A stretch of DNA of 64,000 bases from Rutstroemia sp. NJR-2017a BVV2 (Eukaryota; Ascomycota; Leotiomycetes; Helotiales; Rutstroemiaceae): NCBI GenBank assembly GCA_002946415.1, contig NJPS01000008.1:186001-250000 (forward strand). The letters are read 5' to 3'. Each line of letters opens with the position of its first letter. Within the stretch, counting starts at the first letter, position 1. The position numbers and the translations under genes were made by a program. The notes under the pieces were generated by a model. It did no database searches, was not told the DNA's origin, and saw only the letters and a list, made by a program, of their open reading frames with translations. This document shows, piece after piece, positions 22,207 to 33,277 of the stretch.

Positions 22207-22775
22207 ATGAACGAAGATTTTGGCTACAAACAATGGCGCCTATGCTCTCGGCACGGCGTACAGCCAGATGAAGCAGCCGATGCCATGCAGATAGAGACTA
22301 TCCGGAAATGCCAACGGTGTCTCCAAGTATTGGCATTCGGCAAGCAGAATGCTTTCTGCTCGACGTGCTACCATCACTTCTGGGAACACTGTATCGTTAG
22401 CGGCCAATTGAATCACCGCCACGGAGTACTTATGATATTCACGGGGCGGAAAGGTGAGTGCCTGATAATTTCTTGGTTTCAGGGAAAGTGCGGTGCAAAT
22501 TGTGTGCGAAAGGTATGTCTAGTTCCTTCATCTGTGAATAGGAGAAATTGGTTACTAACATTAGTGCAGATGTATACAAGGACTATGATAGCTACATTCG
22601 TTGTCAAGAATGCTTCGACTATGTAATTTGTGACGAGTGTTATAGTGGCTCAAAGAAATTTCAGCATTCGCATGCAGCGGAGATGGCAGCTACTTTTCTT
22701 CATGTACAACCGCCGGCTGATCAGCTTTTTGGGACGGATTGGTGGAATGAAGCGTTGTTGAACAATACGATCTGA
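22207..22775 (+). CDS. ZZ-type zinc-finger protein
   Basis: Three exons are needed: 22207-22453, 22483-22512 and 22570-22775, coding for 160 residues. The second intron (22513-22569, 57 bp) is ordinary. The first would be only 29 bp (22454-22482), yet has GTGAGT, CTGATAA and TTTCAG in order, and only its removal puts the zinc ligands in one frame. The N-terminal part has a CQRC...CSTC pair. The C-terminal part is a ZZ finger: VRCKLCAK, YIRCQECFDYVICDECY, then HSHAAEM. ZZ domains bind zinc and usually histone H3 tails or N-degrons; the function here is unknown. If the 29-bp gap is not an intron, the gene is frameshifted. It converges on the methyltransferase gene. Confidence 0.65.
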
Positions 22776-23318
22776 ACTTTGGGTAAATTATTGGTCGAAA
22801 TCGTAGTAACAATGATAGCAATTCCGTTCTATACCTGCTTGATCGAATGGACGTGATGTGATTTCACTTGTGGTGGGAGACTAGGCTGGCGCGACAAGAC
22901 TACTCGTGTACCATAGCACCTAATCATCTCACTCATGCGCCGAGAGTACTATTCACAATTTTGGGTCACTGGCACTTAGGATGATTTGAGTTTTAGGGTT
23001 CAGAACACATGGATTGCTACACCAAAAGAAAGATAATTTATACAACCTCCGCCAAACTTCTTCACCACTTCCCATCACGGACTCAACCACCATCCACGAC
23101 AACTCCCCAGCGCTACGAGACAAAAGAAAGTAAAACCAATCAAACCATCAGAACAATTTTCATCACCAACGTCACCCATAACCCATCACCCATCATCACA
23201 CCCATCCTTCATCACCATAATCCATCACCAAACATCATAAACCAAAACCAAAAGCAAGAAATCCAAAAACCAAAATCAAACTAATCATCCATCACCACCA
23301 AGAAGAAACAAATACAGC
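22776..23318. repeat. CATCAC-rich low-complexity 3' region
   Basis: Between two convergent genes, bases about 23070-23305 are built almost only of C, A and T with many CATCACC and CCAAAAC variants, and almost no G. On the strand of the leftward methyltransferase gene this is a G/T-rich 3' UTR. It is simple-sequence drift, not an exact tandem array. The rest (22776-23070) holds nothing recognisable. Confidence 0.5.
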
Positions 23319-26186
23319 CTAATCCCTCGCCAAAGGCTTTCTAGCCCAACCATTCACGGTTCTCCATCCAGCACCACAAGCCCTTCCCTCCTCAATCAAA
23401 TGCTGCACGCCCTCCAAGCTTCCCTCATTACCGACCGTCTGAATTCTGCATCTCAACATCCACTTCTCCCAAGCCCAACCGCCAACCAACCCGGTGACAC
23501 AAGCCGCATCATCGGTACTTCCACTAACCATCGCCTCCATCTGTACTGGATCACCAACACTGTTCCTCTCAACATCCATCTTATGCTGGGGATCCGCACC
23601 CATGGGCAAGAAAACCCACGCGCGCTTAATCCCGACAAAGCCCGCGCGCTTCAAGCGTCCAAGCCAGAGTTTAGTTGGCGAGGGATCGTATCCCAAGGTC
23701 TTGAGATTGAAGCCGAACTCTACACTCTTGGCCAAGCCCATGGGGCCTGCATTCACGATATCCGAATCCATGATGGAGAACTCGAGGTATCCACCGGGCT
23801 TGAGAATACGCATGCACTCGTTAAGACAAGCTTCCCACTCATCTTCGCCGTTCTCGGAGCGCTCTTTCAGAATACTGTAGACCTCGCGGGCGGAGATGAG
23901 ATCGAATTGATTGTCTTTCCAGGGAAGTTTGACAAGACGGTCGACTGCTACTTGGCGGAGATTCTTGGGGCCACGGATGTTGGAGTTGGAGAGTTGACGC
24001 AGGGATTTGGTGGTGACGGTGTAGACTTTGCAGTTGGGGTACTCGGTGGCGCAGTGCCATGCCCAGTCGCAGGTGGCTTGGCCGCCGAGATCAAGGATGC
24101 GGGCACGGTCGCGAGGAGTGCCGTTTATGGTGGGTCCCATGGATGAGAGACGGGCGAGACGTTTGGCGACGGGGGCGGCGATCAGGCGACCACCGTTGAG
24201 GAGTTTAGCTGCCATGACATTCCAGGTAGCGGGGGTCATTTGCTCAAGGGCTTCGACTTCTTTGTCGTCCTTGAGTTTCTCGGGGTCCTCGAAGAGGGTA
24301 TCGTCGCCACGAGCTACGTTGGATGACATACGGCGTTTAGGGGACATTGGAAGGACGCTTAATTGGTATTTGCCGAGGAGGTGAGCGCGATGAGCAGCTG
24401 GGAAAGATACGCGTTGAGATTGGACAGCTTCGAATCTGGGCACTCTGTGGACGAAGACGTCACGGCGACGTGTCTTTCGGACGGAGCGCTTGAAGGCGCG
24501 ATGGAAAGTGGATTCTTGTGGAATAGCTTTTGTCAAGGGACACTCACCAGCGAGCTGAGCAAGAGTAGCTGTTGCAGCTGCTGCTGCACTTGTTGGTGAA
24601 TTTGACTCAGGAGAATTGTTGAAGCGGACAGTCTTGCGTCGCATTGGCACCGCGGGAACAGGAATGGGCGAATTAGGCGCGACTTCAATGATTTCGTTGG
24701 CCTGAAGCTTGGTGCTAGCCGCTCGTTTGAGCAAAGCTACCTCGTCGTCACGGGCCTCGGTGGGATTGATGAGATCAGAGAGGTAGTCATTCTGGGCCGC
24801 GAGCCATAATGCCGTACGATCCAAATTTGCAGCTGCAGTATCCTCAAGCTTGTTGATGTACCCGGGAGCATAGTCGGTCAACATCTCGTCAACAACAATC
24901 TCTTCTTCAACTCGCTTAGCCGCCTTGACGCAGACGATTGTTTCTTCCGAACTGTCGTGATGAATTTCTGGTCGGACGAGTCTCGCAGTGGGAGGGCCAT
25001 CGGTATCTCCAGGTTCTGGGACCTCCACGATGCGCTCAACCGGGGCGGGTGCCCATGGGGCGGCGTAAAAGTTCTCCGCAGTGGTGGATGAGGGTGGTGG
25101 GGGCGAGTCAGGAGTGATCGGTACAAGGTGCCATGTGTGTCTTGCGCCATGACCGAGAGATGCAAAGAACCCGCCGGGGGAAGGGATCTCAAGGTTGGTC
25201 AAGCCTTCCATGGCACGCTGCTGACCTGGGGTGAGAATAACCGAGTTGTGGCGATGAAGGTTTGTGATCAACGGTGGTAGACGTTGCTGCATTTCTTGAA
25301 CAGGGACAGTTTCCTCGGGAATGTTCTCCAGCTGAATAACCTGCTCTGGTTGTTGGTAGAGATAGTCATCGCTGGATCCCGCAATAGCTTCTAAGGTGGC
25401 CATTGCGCTAGGTTGTAACTGAACGCCCCAATTGGCTCGGGGTCGGTCATCTTCGCTATCGTAACCAATATCCGGAGTGGGCGGAGCGGATAACTGAGCC
25501 ATTTGCTCAGAGTCCATACTGCCATCCAGAGACGGTGGCGTGGAAGAAGACGGGAGAGGTTGGTTCTGTTGTGTTTTGAGGTATGAAAGCACTGCGGGGG
25601 ACATTGCTACTTTCGGAGGTGGTGTTGGTGGTACAGGGGATGTCAATTGTAGCTTGTAAGCAGTAACTTCCGCCCATGGATCTTCATTGTTGGGAATGAC
25701 CAGAGCCGGGAGTGAAGTCCTGCTGCTGATTGAGCCTGTGGATGATCTGTTCGAGCGTGATGAATGTCTACTGAAGCTACCGCTTCTTCTCATCCTGCTG
25801 TTCCTCCTGTTGTCCTCGTCGGACGAAACATCATAGAGATCATCGAAGTCGGTAGCATCTGTAGTGAAGCTCGTTCTTGTCCATGGTGCTGAGGAAGGAG
25901 CATCGGTAGAGCTCTTGCTCGAGTCGGAGCATGATGGTGATGAAGAACGGTATGGTTGAATGAAGTGATTGGCTCGAGGTGTTGGGAAGTGGTCGCTGAG
26001 TGGGGAAAGCCAGTCCGCTTTTTGGGAAGATCTGTCTCGGCCTCGCATTTCCATGTGTTTTGAACCCCGCATCGATTCTTCGTCGTCCTCCATTATTGTA
26101 TTAAGTGCTCGCCTCTTCTTCTGTGCCTGCACAGGTGAAGTGGGCGGCCTGTATGTAGTTGCAGGTAGAAAATCTAAAGTCGCCAT
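23319..26186 (-). CDS. large protein with C-terminal class I methyltransferase domain
   Basis: A single uninterrupted frame of 955 residues. The N-terminal ~640 residues are predicted disordered, rich in Ser, Pro and acidic runs, with short basic patches. The C-terminal ~280 residues form a SAM-dependent methyltransferase. Motif I is ARILDLGGQATCDWAW, the acidic end of strand 2 is near YTVTTKS, the post-I region VDRLVKLPWKDNQFDLISAR, and motif III MRILKPGGYLEFSI. A similar architecture occurs in a conserved Pezizomycotina family of unknown substrate. The GGQATCDW variant of motif I departs from the usual GxGxG, so SAM binding is likely but not certain. It could be a regulator instead of an enzyme. 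No neighbour suggests a pathway. Confidence 0.85.
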   Translation of the reverse strand: MATLDFLPATTYRPPTSPVQAQKKRRALNTIMEDDEESMRGSKHMEMRGRDRSSQKADWLSPLSDHFPTPRANHFIQPYRSSSPSCSDSSKSSTDAPSSAPWTRTSFTTDATDFDDLYDVSSDEDNRRNSRMRRSGSFSRHSSRSNRSSTGSISSRTSLPALVIPNNEDPWAEVTAYKLQLTSPVPPTPPPKVAMSPAVLSYLKTQQNQPLPSSSTPPSLDGSMDSEQMAQLSAPPTPDIGYDSEDDRPRANWGVQLQPSAMATLEAIAGSSDDYLYQQPEQVIQLENIPEETVPVQEMQQRLPPLITNLHRHNSVILTPGQQRAMEGLTNLEIPSPGGFFASLGHGARHTWHLVPITPDSPPPPSSTTAENFYAAPWAPAPVERIVEVPEPGDTDGPPTARLVRPEIHHDSSEETIVCVKAAKRVEEEIVVDEMLTDYAPGYINKLEDTAAANLDRTALWLAAQNDYLSDLINPTEARDDEVALLKRAASTKLQANEIIEVAPNSPIPVPAVPMRRKTVRFNNSPESNSPTSAAAAATATLAQLAGECPLTKAIPQESTFHRAFKRSVRKTRRRDVFVHRVPRFEAVQSQRVSFPAAHRAHLLGKYQLSVLPMSPKRRMSSNVARGDDTLFEDPEKLKDDKEVEALEQMTPATWNVMAAKLLNGGRLIAAPVAKRLARLSSMGPTINGTPRDRARILDLGGQATCDWAWHCATEYPNCKVYTVTTKSLRQLSNSNIRGPKNLRQVAVDRLVKLPWKDNQFDLISAREVYSILKERSENGEDEWEACLNECMRILKPGGYLEFSIMDSDIVNAGPMGLAKSVEFGFNLKTLGYDPSPTKLWLGRLKRAGFVGIKRAWVFLPMGADPQHKMDVERNSVGDPVQMEAMVSGSTDDAACVTGLVGGWAWEKWMLRCRIQTVGNEGSLEGVQHLIEEGRACGAGWRTVNGWARKPLARD

Positions 26187-28963
26187 GATGTCGATTGAAA
26201 ACTATATCAATTATATCCTGCTTTTCTACCGACTGGGTATCGTAAATTATTTTTTCGAGACGCTCTGCGTGTTTTCGTGTGATAGGAAATTGTATTATTA
26301 AAAGATTGAATACTTCGCTCAACGAAGACTGTATGCTGCTATGTAAAACGAGGGGAATTAACGACGACGACAAGAAAAATGACAAAACACTACAAACCGA
26401 ATACAAATCGAGAAGAATTGAACGAGAAGAACGGGAGACCCAAGATTGCGACTCGGGTCACTGATATGTTTATACTGACTGTGCACTTCCATATTGCCTG
26501 CTAAGTTGTCACTAGACAGCGCTAAGCAGAGGCTGGGGCCCTGTTGATGCAGTCCCAATGCGGCCCTACGATCTATTGAAGAATCGGGAAAATGCAAGCT
26601 CGCAGCTTCAGTGAGCGTTAAGGTACACACATTGTCGTTATTGGAAGATGGGTGGATTTCCAAAAAAGGGTGTGCAAAGTCCAAGTCGTTTATGACGCTA
26701 GCCATCGGGTCAAAACCGGCATCCAATAGGAGAGTGTGACTGTACAACCTCGCTGCACCTAGTCGGCAGTGATGGTGGTGTTCCAACGAATTATTGGAGT
26801 ACAAGAAACCAATCTTTCCCCTCGATGCGACATTGTTGGAATGCGCGCGCGACCACTAATTGCGACCTGGACATCGTTGGCGCTTGCGTGCATGTGGCCA
26901 GCCAATGAGAAATCGTATAGAGGGCAGAACCGAGTGATTCGTGGAACTTCCAAACCATGGGCGCGTATTTTTATATCTTTACAGGGAGCCATGGTCATCT
27001 TAGCAACACAGATCTAACCAAGTTTGACTTGACCGTGGTCCGCCAGCGAATGACTGGATGTGATGTGCTGTTGATTCGCATGATATAACCACAAAAAGAA
27101 GCCACAACCTTCAAGTAGCAAGGAAAAAATTGAGGTGGCAGACTTCGTTGTATACGCCGGGTCTCCGAAAAGAGACATCGTCTCCGTCCAGCACGAGAAT
27201 AGTACCTGCAGCACTACAAATATTGGTGGGGAATGGGTCAAGAGTTGGTTGTGATTGCCATATCAGCCTGAGTAAATGAGTGCGCTAAAGAAGATGAGAT
27301 CAAATATTGAAAGAGGATCAAGGTCCAGCGCCGACGTTGTGTGAGATTGTTAGCAAGGACAAGAACGATGGTTTACAAAGCCCCACCATCTCGTATCGTC
27401 ACGTGAGACACACCCAGGCCTGCTCCGAATTCTGCCCTATTCTGCAAGCGCCAGATAATGGTCTGTGATCTTGTGTTTCTTCGCACGGCCCAGGATCTCC
27501 TTTTTAGCACGGACTCGGCTCGACTACATATCGATAAGGAATCCCACTGCTTTGCCTCACTATCGTATTCCACGTCACCTATTCATCTTCTCAGTGTGAA
27601 GTCGACAGCTATCACAACATAGGAATGACCGGATAGCTCGTCCGTTCTCAAAGTCCCTTGATCTCTTAAGTTATATGAGGCCAGCACGAAGCATAACCAT
27701 TTTCACGAAAAGCAATCGTTGCGATCAATCTCGCTGAAATCCGTTCGAACACCATGATACACCAGGGGTCCGCCGTCTCATAGACCAACTCCAAACCCTC
27801 GATATCCGACAAGAATACATACTTTTGAGATCTCTGCTCGGAAATCCTAGACATGAGTTCTTCATCTCTGAGTTGTACAGGATCAGTCTGATGTGTGGTT
27901 CCGGAAATGCTAGAAACGAACAATTCCATGTTAGAAATCTGAAGTTGGTCGTCTAACCGGTGTAATGATCGGTGGAAGATTAACTTTACGCAGATGTATC
28001 CCGAAATGAGCGATTGACAGAGATAGCATTCCAATTATACAGCAAAATAACCTTCATTAGGCAGGCGGCAGGCAGCAGGCAATCAATCCGCCCCGGTGTT
28101 GATATCATGGGTTTGGCTAAACGGAAGAAGTGTCTAATGATCTACTCTGATGTCGGTTATTTACTCTACAAGGGTATTCACCATAACTATCATTGGTATC
28201 TGGGTAGCTATATCGAGTTGCAGTGACGGCTACATCTCTAACCGTATCCACCACCCTCGCACATCGCTGGGTGCCACTTGGTACCGCCGCAAAGGTGTCG
28301 ATTTCTCGCTTTATTAAAACTGGTCTAGAGCCGCCCTTTATACTCACGCTATGTTGAAGCTGGGCTGCGAAACGGGTATCCCTTGGATGGCTTTCAAGCT
28401 CTTCATCCACCCATGGGTGCACCAACTCGGTACCTGTTATCCGTCGGGTGGGCACGAATTGGGTTATGAAATTCCCATATAGGGTGTATCCTGTCCCTCT
28501 GGAGGTCTCAGCTACTGCCAAGACAGAAGTTTATAGGCCGATATAGGACTATTGTCTTCCACTGAGGTACCCAGTTGGGTAATGGGTGGGTTTCCAAGCT
28601 GCTCAACTCACCCATAGGTGCGCCCCAAATCGGTGGATATGTTCGCAGCGTAGACTGAGACGATAGAGCCGGACCTCTGTGTCAAGGCTGCAGCAAGTGC
28701 ATATGAATGTACCGGGCTTGGGAAGTCAACGGACGTGATTGGTCGCGTTGACGCAATAGCTGGCCGGTTCCAAACCATGATGACACTAGTTGTGAACTGG
28801 AATTGTCGTGGTTCAGAAGTTATCTTTCTTGCGAAGTACTTTCTCATGTGATTTCTACTACACGACTGACTCAAGCTAATTCTGAACCCGAACCACGAGC
28901 TAGCTATTCTACCACTAAATCATGATGATAGCTTCTTCGATGTGTTTGCAATACAAGGGTTAT
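26187..28963. other. gene-poor region with weak unassigned frames
   Basis: About 2.8 kb without a recognisable gene. Leftward frames at 26358-26804, 26759-26998 and 27014-27241 could be exons of one diverged gene, but I could not find a consistent splice chain or family. A leftward frame ending at 27666 (122 codons) has a protein-like tail (YETADPWCIMVFERISARLI) of unknown identity. The part around 28380-28640 holds imperfect direct repeats listed separately. The region may be decayed mobile DNA. Confidence 0.4.
28384..28633. repeat. pair of imperfect direct repeats (~50 bp)
   Basis: The segment 28384-28431 (GGATGGCTTTCAAGCT...CACCCATGGGTGCACC) is repeated at 28583-28633 (GGGTGGGTTTCCAAGCT...CACCCATAGGTGCGCC). 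Both end in AACTCGGT or AAATCGGT. I estimate roughly three quarters identity by eye. The spacer also has TACCCAGTTGGGTAATGGGT-type CCCA/TGGG words. This suggests a duplicated subterminal part of a decayed DNA transposon, but no termini or transposase were found. Confidence 0.45.
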
Positions 28964-29110
28964 TCAAGCTATTCTACTTTCATACCCTGACTTTCTACTC
29001 CAAAACTTTCCAACTAAATAAACATTAGCTATTTTCCTTAATGCTATCTCAAAGTGGGAGATAGGGAAGCGTGAGACATACATAGTAACTGATCCGTCAT
29101 CGCTTGCAGC

Positions 29111-29140
29111 GTTTCCACGGGTTTCCACGGGTTTCCAGCG
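29111..29140 (+). repeat. 10-bp tandem repeat, about 2.7 units
   Basis: GTTTCCACGG occurs twice in a row, followed by GTTTCCAGCG. It lies just beyond the ankyrin relic. Confidence 0.7.
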
Positions 29141-29279
29141 TCCGCTGCCATCAAAAACGCAGGTATTCCATGCCTCACCACTGTGATTCTCCAGGCGAAA
29201 GTGCTGTGTGGTCTGTAGTGGGGTGGTTTTGGCATCCTCAAATGATGGAATTCTGTCAGGGGGTTTTCGTGCCGATGAT

Positions 29280-29520
29280 GAAGGTGCTGCTCCATAGCGA
29301 GAGGTCAACCGCTCTGCAACCTCATTGTGGCCGTGCATTTTGCTTCTGCCGGTGTATGTTCTTCTAACTGGGCTACTTTTAGCTTCTTCGCATTGGCGTC
29401 TACGCCCTGGTGGAGTAGCAGTGTGGCTGTTGCGGTACTGCCAGACGAAGCGGCAAATTGGAGAGAAGTTTAACTGGATCGTGCCACGGCGTTAATATTC
29501 AACCCTCGTTTGAATACATT
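29280..29520 (-). pseudogene. relic of ankyrin repeats downstream of the Clr5-ankyrin gene
   Basis: On the minus strand just past the stop of the Clr5-ankyrin gene, one frame reads NVFKRGLNINAVARSS, then TAA, then TSLQFAASSGSTATATLLL and HQGVDANAK. These are ankyrin-repeat phrases (compare LQ.AA..G....LLL..GAD.NA). A few bases on, in another frame, comes MHGHNEVAERLTSRYGA, again an ankyrin helix. The stop and the frameshift mean it is not coding now. It may be the old tail of the neighbouring gene or a remnant of a tandem copy. Confidence 0.55.
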
Positions 29521-29563
29521 GACTAGTGAATGCCTCGCCAAAAGTAGCAGAACGAAGGACAGC

Positions 29564-32500
29564 CTAACCAAGCCGATCCTGTCTTGATGGCACCAACCTG
29601 GACCTATACTTCTGAAGTAGTGATATTAATCCACATCGAGCATTCTTTCTCGCGTGTTCCAGCGCAGAGACGTATCTTTCCTCCATAGGTAAATTATGGT
29701 CTGCACCTGCATTGATCAAGATCTGTGCGATGTCCAGTCTGCCATTTATAGCGGCAATATCAAGAGCTGGCGAAGCAATGTTAGGAGAATTCACCTCAGC
29801 ACCGTGATCAAGGAGAAGCTGAACAATTTTAATGTGACCTAACGCGGCCGCACCCTCGAGAGCTGTCGAGTAGCGAGTCGCAGGTGTGGAGGCATTCACG
29901 TCGGCTCCGCTTTCGATAAGAAGCTGAACAATTTTGACGTGACCCATTTTGGCTGCATATTGAATAGCTGTTCCACCAAATACCTCTGCCGTAGGAGCAT
30001 TGACCTCAGCGCCATGGTCTAATAAGAGCAGTATCAAATCGAAATTTCCTGATTCAGAGGCAGCCTGTAGAGCTGTTTGACCAGATTCTCTCCCAGGAGG
30101 GTCATTTACCTTTGCTCCTAAACTTAGGAGGCGTTGTACCAGGCCAATTATACATGCTGAGGAAAGGCCAAATGTTGAGGCGCTGATTACAGTTTGTAGT
30201 GCTGTACGTCCTCGCAGACTTGCCGGGGGTGCATTTACATCGGCACCACGGCTTAACAGAAGTTCAAAAACATCGAGATGTCTTTTGGAACTGGAGGGAT
30301 AGGACTGTAAAAGTGCTTGTAGTGGAGTGCTTACACCACTAGGCAGTCTTGGGTTAATATCAGCGCCTCTGTCTAAGAGCAACGATACAATATCAACATC
30401 ACCCAGGATTGATGCAATATATAGTGCTGTAGGTCCAGGCTTAGATAGGAAAAAACTGCGTTCAGTTTCCCAGTGTGGTGATATTGCGTTGATATCTACG
30501 CCTGCATCCAGCAAAGCCTCGATGAACTCGACTCTTCGCCAGCTCACTGCATGGTTTAGTAGTGGCTGTAAACAGCCATTGTAATCGAGACTGTCGAGCT
30601 CGTCTTTCTTAGTATGGTTTAACAAGTACTTAAAAAGCGACAAGTCCACTCCTTTAATGGCAATTGCCGAGTGCAGCATTGTGACTTGTAGCGTAGGTTT
30701 TCGGTGCCAATGGCAGTGATGCGAACTTGAACAATTCTCAACTTGGTGTACGTCTGTATAGACCATCGTTTCCATATCAACTTCTGCTCCTCTCTCTACT
30801 AGGAAATGAACTCTTTCGGAGTCACTCTTCCTAATGGCCTGTAATAATTGAAGTCTCATGAAATAATTTCTGGCCGGGTCGTTTAACCCGATCCTATTCT
30901 CAGCCCCCTTAGCCAATAGAAGGGAAACAATTCTCTCATTTGCATTACTAATTCTTGCCACTTCCAGTAATGTTGTTCCGTGATAGCCAAAGGCAGGTGC
31001 GTTGGGGTTAGCGCCCGAATTTATCAAGAACTCAGCGAGAGTACAGTCATTATTCTCTATTGCAACCAGAAGAGCTGGGCGAGGGAATACAGTCGAATTG
31101 GACCCTGGAGCATCAACATTGGCACCGCTCTGAACAAGTAATTTAGCCACTGAAGTTTTTCCAGCGTTCGTTGCAGCGTAGAGTGCTGTTTGTCCATCGT
31201 TTCCATGCGCGGGCTCATTGATATTTGAACCAGCTTTGAGCAGGGACACTACTATATCAATATTGCCGTTAGATGCCGCTGCTTGAAGTGCCGTTGCTGT
31301 AAAATCCTTGTAAGCCTTAGGCTTGCAAGTGATTGGATGACTTGATGGATATGGACAATACTCATAATATCCAGATTCGCAAACCGCATGGATATCCGCG
31401 TGATTCTCCAATAACAGAAGGACAAGATCAATTCGATCTTTATTCACTGCGATTCTCAGAGGTGTCGTCAAATAGTATTCGGCATCACCCCGCTCATACC
31501 CCAAGTTGACGTCTGCTCCAATACTGATCAAATACTGGGCCAGGGCAATATCTCCACGACTTATGGCTATAACAAGGAGATGGGGTCTCTTATTTCCCCA
31601 GGTATGGGAGTATTCTGTACGGAAGATATCAACGCCGGCTCCGACCAGCAGTTGGGCAATTTGAGCTGAAAGGCCACTCTCCACAAATTGACCTGGTATA
31701 TTGTGATACTGCGAGGCAGTTCCAGGGCAGATGTCTAAGATGATTTTCACCATCTCGAAATTCCCAACTCTCACAGCTTCTTCGAAAGGAATGCACGATA
31801 AACGAATCCAATATTGAAGCCCAGTGCCTAGCTCGAGGAGGTTCTTTACAAATATAGTATTCCCAGTCCGAATTCCATGAACAAGTAGGGCATTTTGGAA
31901 AGGCTGCAGAGTTGGAAGTTTAGTTCTGAGGATGATGCTCAGATTTCGAAAGGGAACAACATCAACAATCCACTGTAAAATTGGATTGACACTCCAAGAT
32001 CCGAGGTAGCCATTGGAGTACAAGTATACCACGACCTCCAAAAGACGTAGAGCAGCACTGAACTGGGGTGGGCCCAGTAGAGTCTCAATAATCGACTCAC
32101 GTTCTCCTGGATACCTTTCCGGCATGTTTGCGAGAATATTTGGCAATTGTTCTCGGATGGCTTTGCTAGCACTTATTTGATCTTGAGTTTCTGTAAATGG
32201 ATCGCGGGGAACCAAGATGTGAGCAAATGATTCGTAAAAGTGACCTATACTTTCTTGGTGGGTTGAAGGCTCTACGGAGCTTTCAGCCCAAAGGTTGTTG
32301 GCATCCACATCCAGGCTCCAGTCATATTGTTCTATATCGTGTGAACATGCAAGTAGGTGATTGGATGGAAGTTTAGACAGGAATAGACTCGAATTTACGA
32401 ACTTCTCTTGAAGAATTGGACCGTCTGAATCGTATTAGCAAATAATCTCACCGCTGTTAGATAGACTTACCGAAGCTTAGAGAGTTGAACATGTCTAGAA

Positions 32501-33277
32501 ATTCGAAGTAAGGAAGGTTGTCTTCTTCAAATTTGAATCGATTTCTAATTGAGTATGTCGGCAGAAAGTATTCTTCCGGGGCGGTTTGCGATTTATGCAC
32601 TTCTTTATGTTAGCCAAAGATACCAAAGTTCGTACTCTAGAGGTGAGGTACCTGATTTGCAAAGCTGCTTGGAAGGTAGGAGTTCAATTTCGTGCTGCGT
32701 GCTTAGTTTTCTTTTCATTAGAACCATGCTAGAAGCAGTTTTGGGGTGATTCTCAAGTGCGACTGGTGGATCTAATAGGGTTGTTGGCGGCGGGGTTCGG
32801 ATGCTAATATGCTGAGAATCCAGAGTGGTTGTGACTAGGGATGCTGGAATTAGACAAGACCTGGTGTGCGTGTTTTGATTTACTTACTCGGGATGGACTT
32901 GAAAGTTGGTAAGACATGCCTTGATATCTCTTTTCTGATTCGAGCATCTGAAATCCTAACATTGTTTAAGTAAACTTCGCTCTCTTTACTATGATCCTCC
33001 CTGCGTTGTATAATCAACCGGTTAATGAGCCTCCATTCATCGCTAGTTATGTTCTTCCTCCATCCCCATTTTTGAAAGCGCGCAGAGTATTGGTTTTTTC
33101 TATTCTGCAGTCAGTTCCAAGCATCGCTCACGTATAGGTAGAGAAATTCAATGATACTTACGTGGCGTTGAAATTATGTAGACGCTTCATGTCCGTTTGA
33201 ACTTCATCATACGTCTTATCTTGGACTATCCAAAGCTCCTTCAAGAGGTCACGGTGAGTTTCCCATGCTAGTGCCAT
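29564..33277 (-). CDS. Clr5-domain ankyrin-repeat protein
   Basis: Five exons on the minus strand: 33162-33277, 32888-33099, 32636-32843, 32471-32544 and 29564-32424. The introns are 62, 44, 91 and 46 bp; the coding sum of 3471 nt gives 1156 residues. The N-terminus is a Clr5 domain, starting MALAWETHRDLLKELWIVQD and, across the first splice, FNATKNQYSARFQKWGWRKN. An intermediate linker follows. From about residue 370 there are many ankyrin repeats to the C-terminus (examples TALQAAASNGNIDIVVSLL, TALEGAAALGHIKIVQLLLD). Clr5 is named from a fission-yeast silencing factor. Clr5-ankyrin fusions are frequent and fast-evolving in filamentous ascomycetes, with unknown roles. A raw frame starting at 32308 opens with GTG, so the Clr5 exons are needed for a real start. 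No enzymatic domain is seen. Confidence 0.88.

Noticed and set aside
23400..24146. 248-codon frame opposite the methyltransferase gene
   Set aside because: The methyltransferase motifs on the minus strand explain the conservation; the plus-strand product has no recognisable fold and begins in the 3' part of the real gene.
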